Shown here piece by piece: positions 5,298-6,184 of a stretch of 6,184 nt of DNA (positions within the stretch are counted from its first letter, which is position 1; every line of letters begins with the position of its first letter). Origin of the DNA: Oscillospiraceae bacterium (GTDB lineage: Bacteria > Bacillota > Clostridia > Oscillospirales > Oscillospiraceae); the NCBI GenBank assembly GCA_904501855.1, contig CAJGCI010000107.1, forward strand, positions 1 through 6,184. Direction: 5' to 3'. The notes beneath the pieces were generated by a model that did no database searches, was not told the DNA's origin, and saw only the letters and a list, made by a program, of their open reading frames with translations. The position numbers and the translations under genes are program-made.

Positions 5298-6005
5298 ATG
5301 AAAAAAATCTTCTCAATATTTCTTACATCCCTGATGATTGTATCTTTAGCCGCCTGTGGGAACAGTTCACAGTCTGCCGGGACGAACAGCACCAACGAAA
5401 CCGGCACGGAAGCAGATACGGAAACAAAGGTCCAGACTAATGCGCAGGATTCTGCAGAAGCATCTGCTTCTGAAGACAGTGCAGGTACAGCGGCTTCACA
5501 GGAGGAGCCTGCAGCGTCCGGGAAAACCCTTGTGGTCTATTACTCCGCATCGGGAAATACAGGAAGGGTGGCAGAATTGGTCGCGGATGAACTGGGTGCA
5601 GATACATTTGAGATCATACCGGCGGAGGTGTATTCCGACGAAGACCTGGACTGGACGAACCGTGACAGCAGAGTCTGCAAAGAACATGACGACCCGTCGC
5701 TTCAGGATATTGAACTCGTTTCTACGGAAGTGCCAGGCTGGAATGAGTATGATGTGGTCCTGTTTGGCTATCCGATCTGGTGGCGTGAAGCTTCCTGGGT
5801 GGTGAACAACTTTATCACGTCCAATGATTTTACCGGGAAAACCGTGATCCCCTTCTGCACATCCACCAGCTCAGGTCTTGGTGACAGCGGGACCAACTTG
5901 GAAAAGATGGCCGGAACCGGTACCTGGCTGGAAGGCATGAGATTCAATGAAAACCCGGATGAAAACAGTGTCAGAGAATGGGTGCGTGGACTGGACCTGG
6001 AATGA
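5298..6005 (+). CDS. Lipoprotein flavodoxin (exported, lipid-anchored)
   Basis: This 235-residue protein joins an export signal to a flavodoxin domain. Residues 1-19 are a lipoprotein signal peptide (Lys2 and Lys3, then a hydrophobic stretch) ending in the lipobox LAAC with Cys20, so it should be diacylated and held on the outer face of the membrane. Residues 21-75 are a low-complexity Ser/Thr/Ala/Glu/Gly-rich tether with no aromatic residue. The domain starts at KTLVVYYSASGNT (76-88), a canonical FMN phosphate loop, followed by GYPIWW (157-162) and CTSTSSGLGDSG (187-198), the flavin-ring loops. ATG 5298 gives a typical MKK start; ATG 5286 would add four residues and overlap AKR2 by 7 bases. 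Its stop overlaps the next start. It probably carries FMN for electron transfer or reduction at the cell surface, but how FMN reaches the exported protein is unclear. No ApbE-type flavinylation motif was found. Confidence 0.92.
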   Translation: MKKIFSIFLTSLMIVSLAACGNSSQSAGTNSTNETGTEADTETKVQTNAQDSAEASASEDSAGTAASQEEPAASGKTLVVYYSASGNTGRVAELVADELGADTFEIIPAEVYSDEDLDWTNRDSRVCKEHDDPSLQDIELVSTEVPGWNEYDVVLFGYPIWWREASWVVNNFITSNDFTGKTVIPFCTSTSSGLGDSGTNLEKMAGTGTWLEGMRFNENPDENSVREWVRGLDLE

Positions 6006-6184
6006 TTTGCTCCGTGGCAGAAGGTGCCTCTGACGCGGAGAGGGAAATTCCGGCACCTGCTGATATCGACTTCGGGAATGAGGACATCAGAGGTTTTCTC
6101 TTCGATAATGTTCTGCACAGCGAAGAAGATGGCGATATCCATTTTGGTCTCTATATACCGGAAAGCTATGACGGCTCAAAACCA
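6002..6184 (+). CDS. Probable alpha/beta hydrolase, N-terminal part (runs off right edge)
   Basis: The frame opened by ATG 6002, which overlaps the flavodoxin stop in an ATGA, stays open for 61 codons to the window end. It begins MICSVAEGASDAE and ends FGLYIPESYDGSKP. That last segment resembles the first strand of secreted esterases and prolyl-oligopeptidase-like alpha/beta hydrolases of Clostridia, which read YxPxSYDGS before the core fold; no catalytic residue lies in the window. The 4-base overlap suggests translational coupling. The frame has no signal peptide or hydrophobic stretch. Another ATG at 5978 would add eight residues (MGAWTGPG), also without one, and the frame is closed by a stop at 5960-5962. 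It may therefore be cytosolic, or it may have lost a leader. The family call is moderate; the presence of a coding frame is better supported. Confidence 0.6.
   Translation, partial: MICSVAEGASDAEREIPAPADIDFGNEDIRGFLFDNVLHSEEDGDIHFGLYIPESYDGSKP

Noticed and set aside
5358..5522. ApbE-type covalent flavinylation motif in the tether of the lipoprotein
   Set aside because: The DSAGTAAS stretch was checked because of its Ser/Gly/Thr content, but it does not fit the D-x3-S/T-G-A-T pattern.

Overview
The window reads as chromosomal DNA from a Gram-positive anaerobe of the Clostridia, most likely a gut-type Lachnospiraceae or relative. This is inferred from AGGAG-type ribosome binding sites, a short MKK...LAAC lipoprotein signal, intermediate GC content and the mix of gene families. 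No RNA gene, CRISPR array, insertion sequence or phage gene was seen. Nearly all of the sequence is coding, and only two short spacers (about 150 and 100 bases) carry regulatory signals.

Layout. (1) Bases 1-243, minus strand: the N-terminal DNA-binding part of a LysR-type regulator that runs off the left edge. (2) Bases 244-394: a divergent control region with a good minus-strand promoter and only a weak plus-strand one. (3) Bases 395-2678, plus strand: an operon of an aldo/keto reductase (AKR1), a cytosolic flavodoxin and a second LysR regulator whose start overlaps the flavodoxin stop (ATGA). (4) Bases 2679-2781: a cluster of GGTT/AACC palindromes followed by a strong intrinsic terminator. 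(5) Bases 2782-6184, plus strand: a second operon of a membrane-anchored type-B carboxylesterase, a second aldo/keto reductase (AKR2), a lipoprotein flavodoxin, and the start of a probable alpha/beta hydrolase that runs off the right edge. Gaps within this operon are 18, 5 and -4 bases.

How it may work together (inference). The locus contains two parallel AKR-flavodoxin pairs, two regulators and two probable ester hydrolases. In one pair the flavodoxin is cytosolic; in the other it is exported and lipid-anchored, next to a surface esterase. The two AKRs keep the full catalytic tetrad but differ at the residues that hold the NADPH 2'-phosphate (Gly/His in AKR1, Lys/Arg in AKR2), so they may draw on different nicotinamide pools. 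A reasonable reading is an inducible pathway that cleaves an ester at the cell surface and reduces the released carbonyl compound inside. The substrate cannot be read from the sequence.
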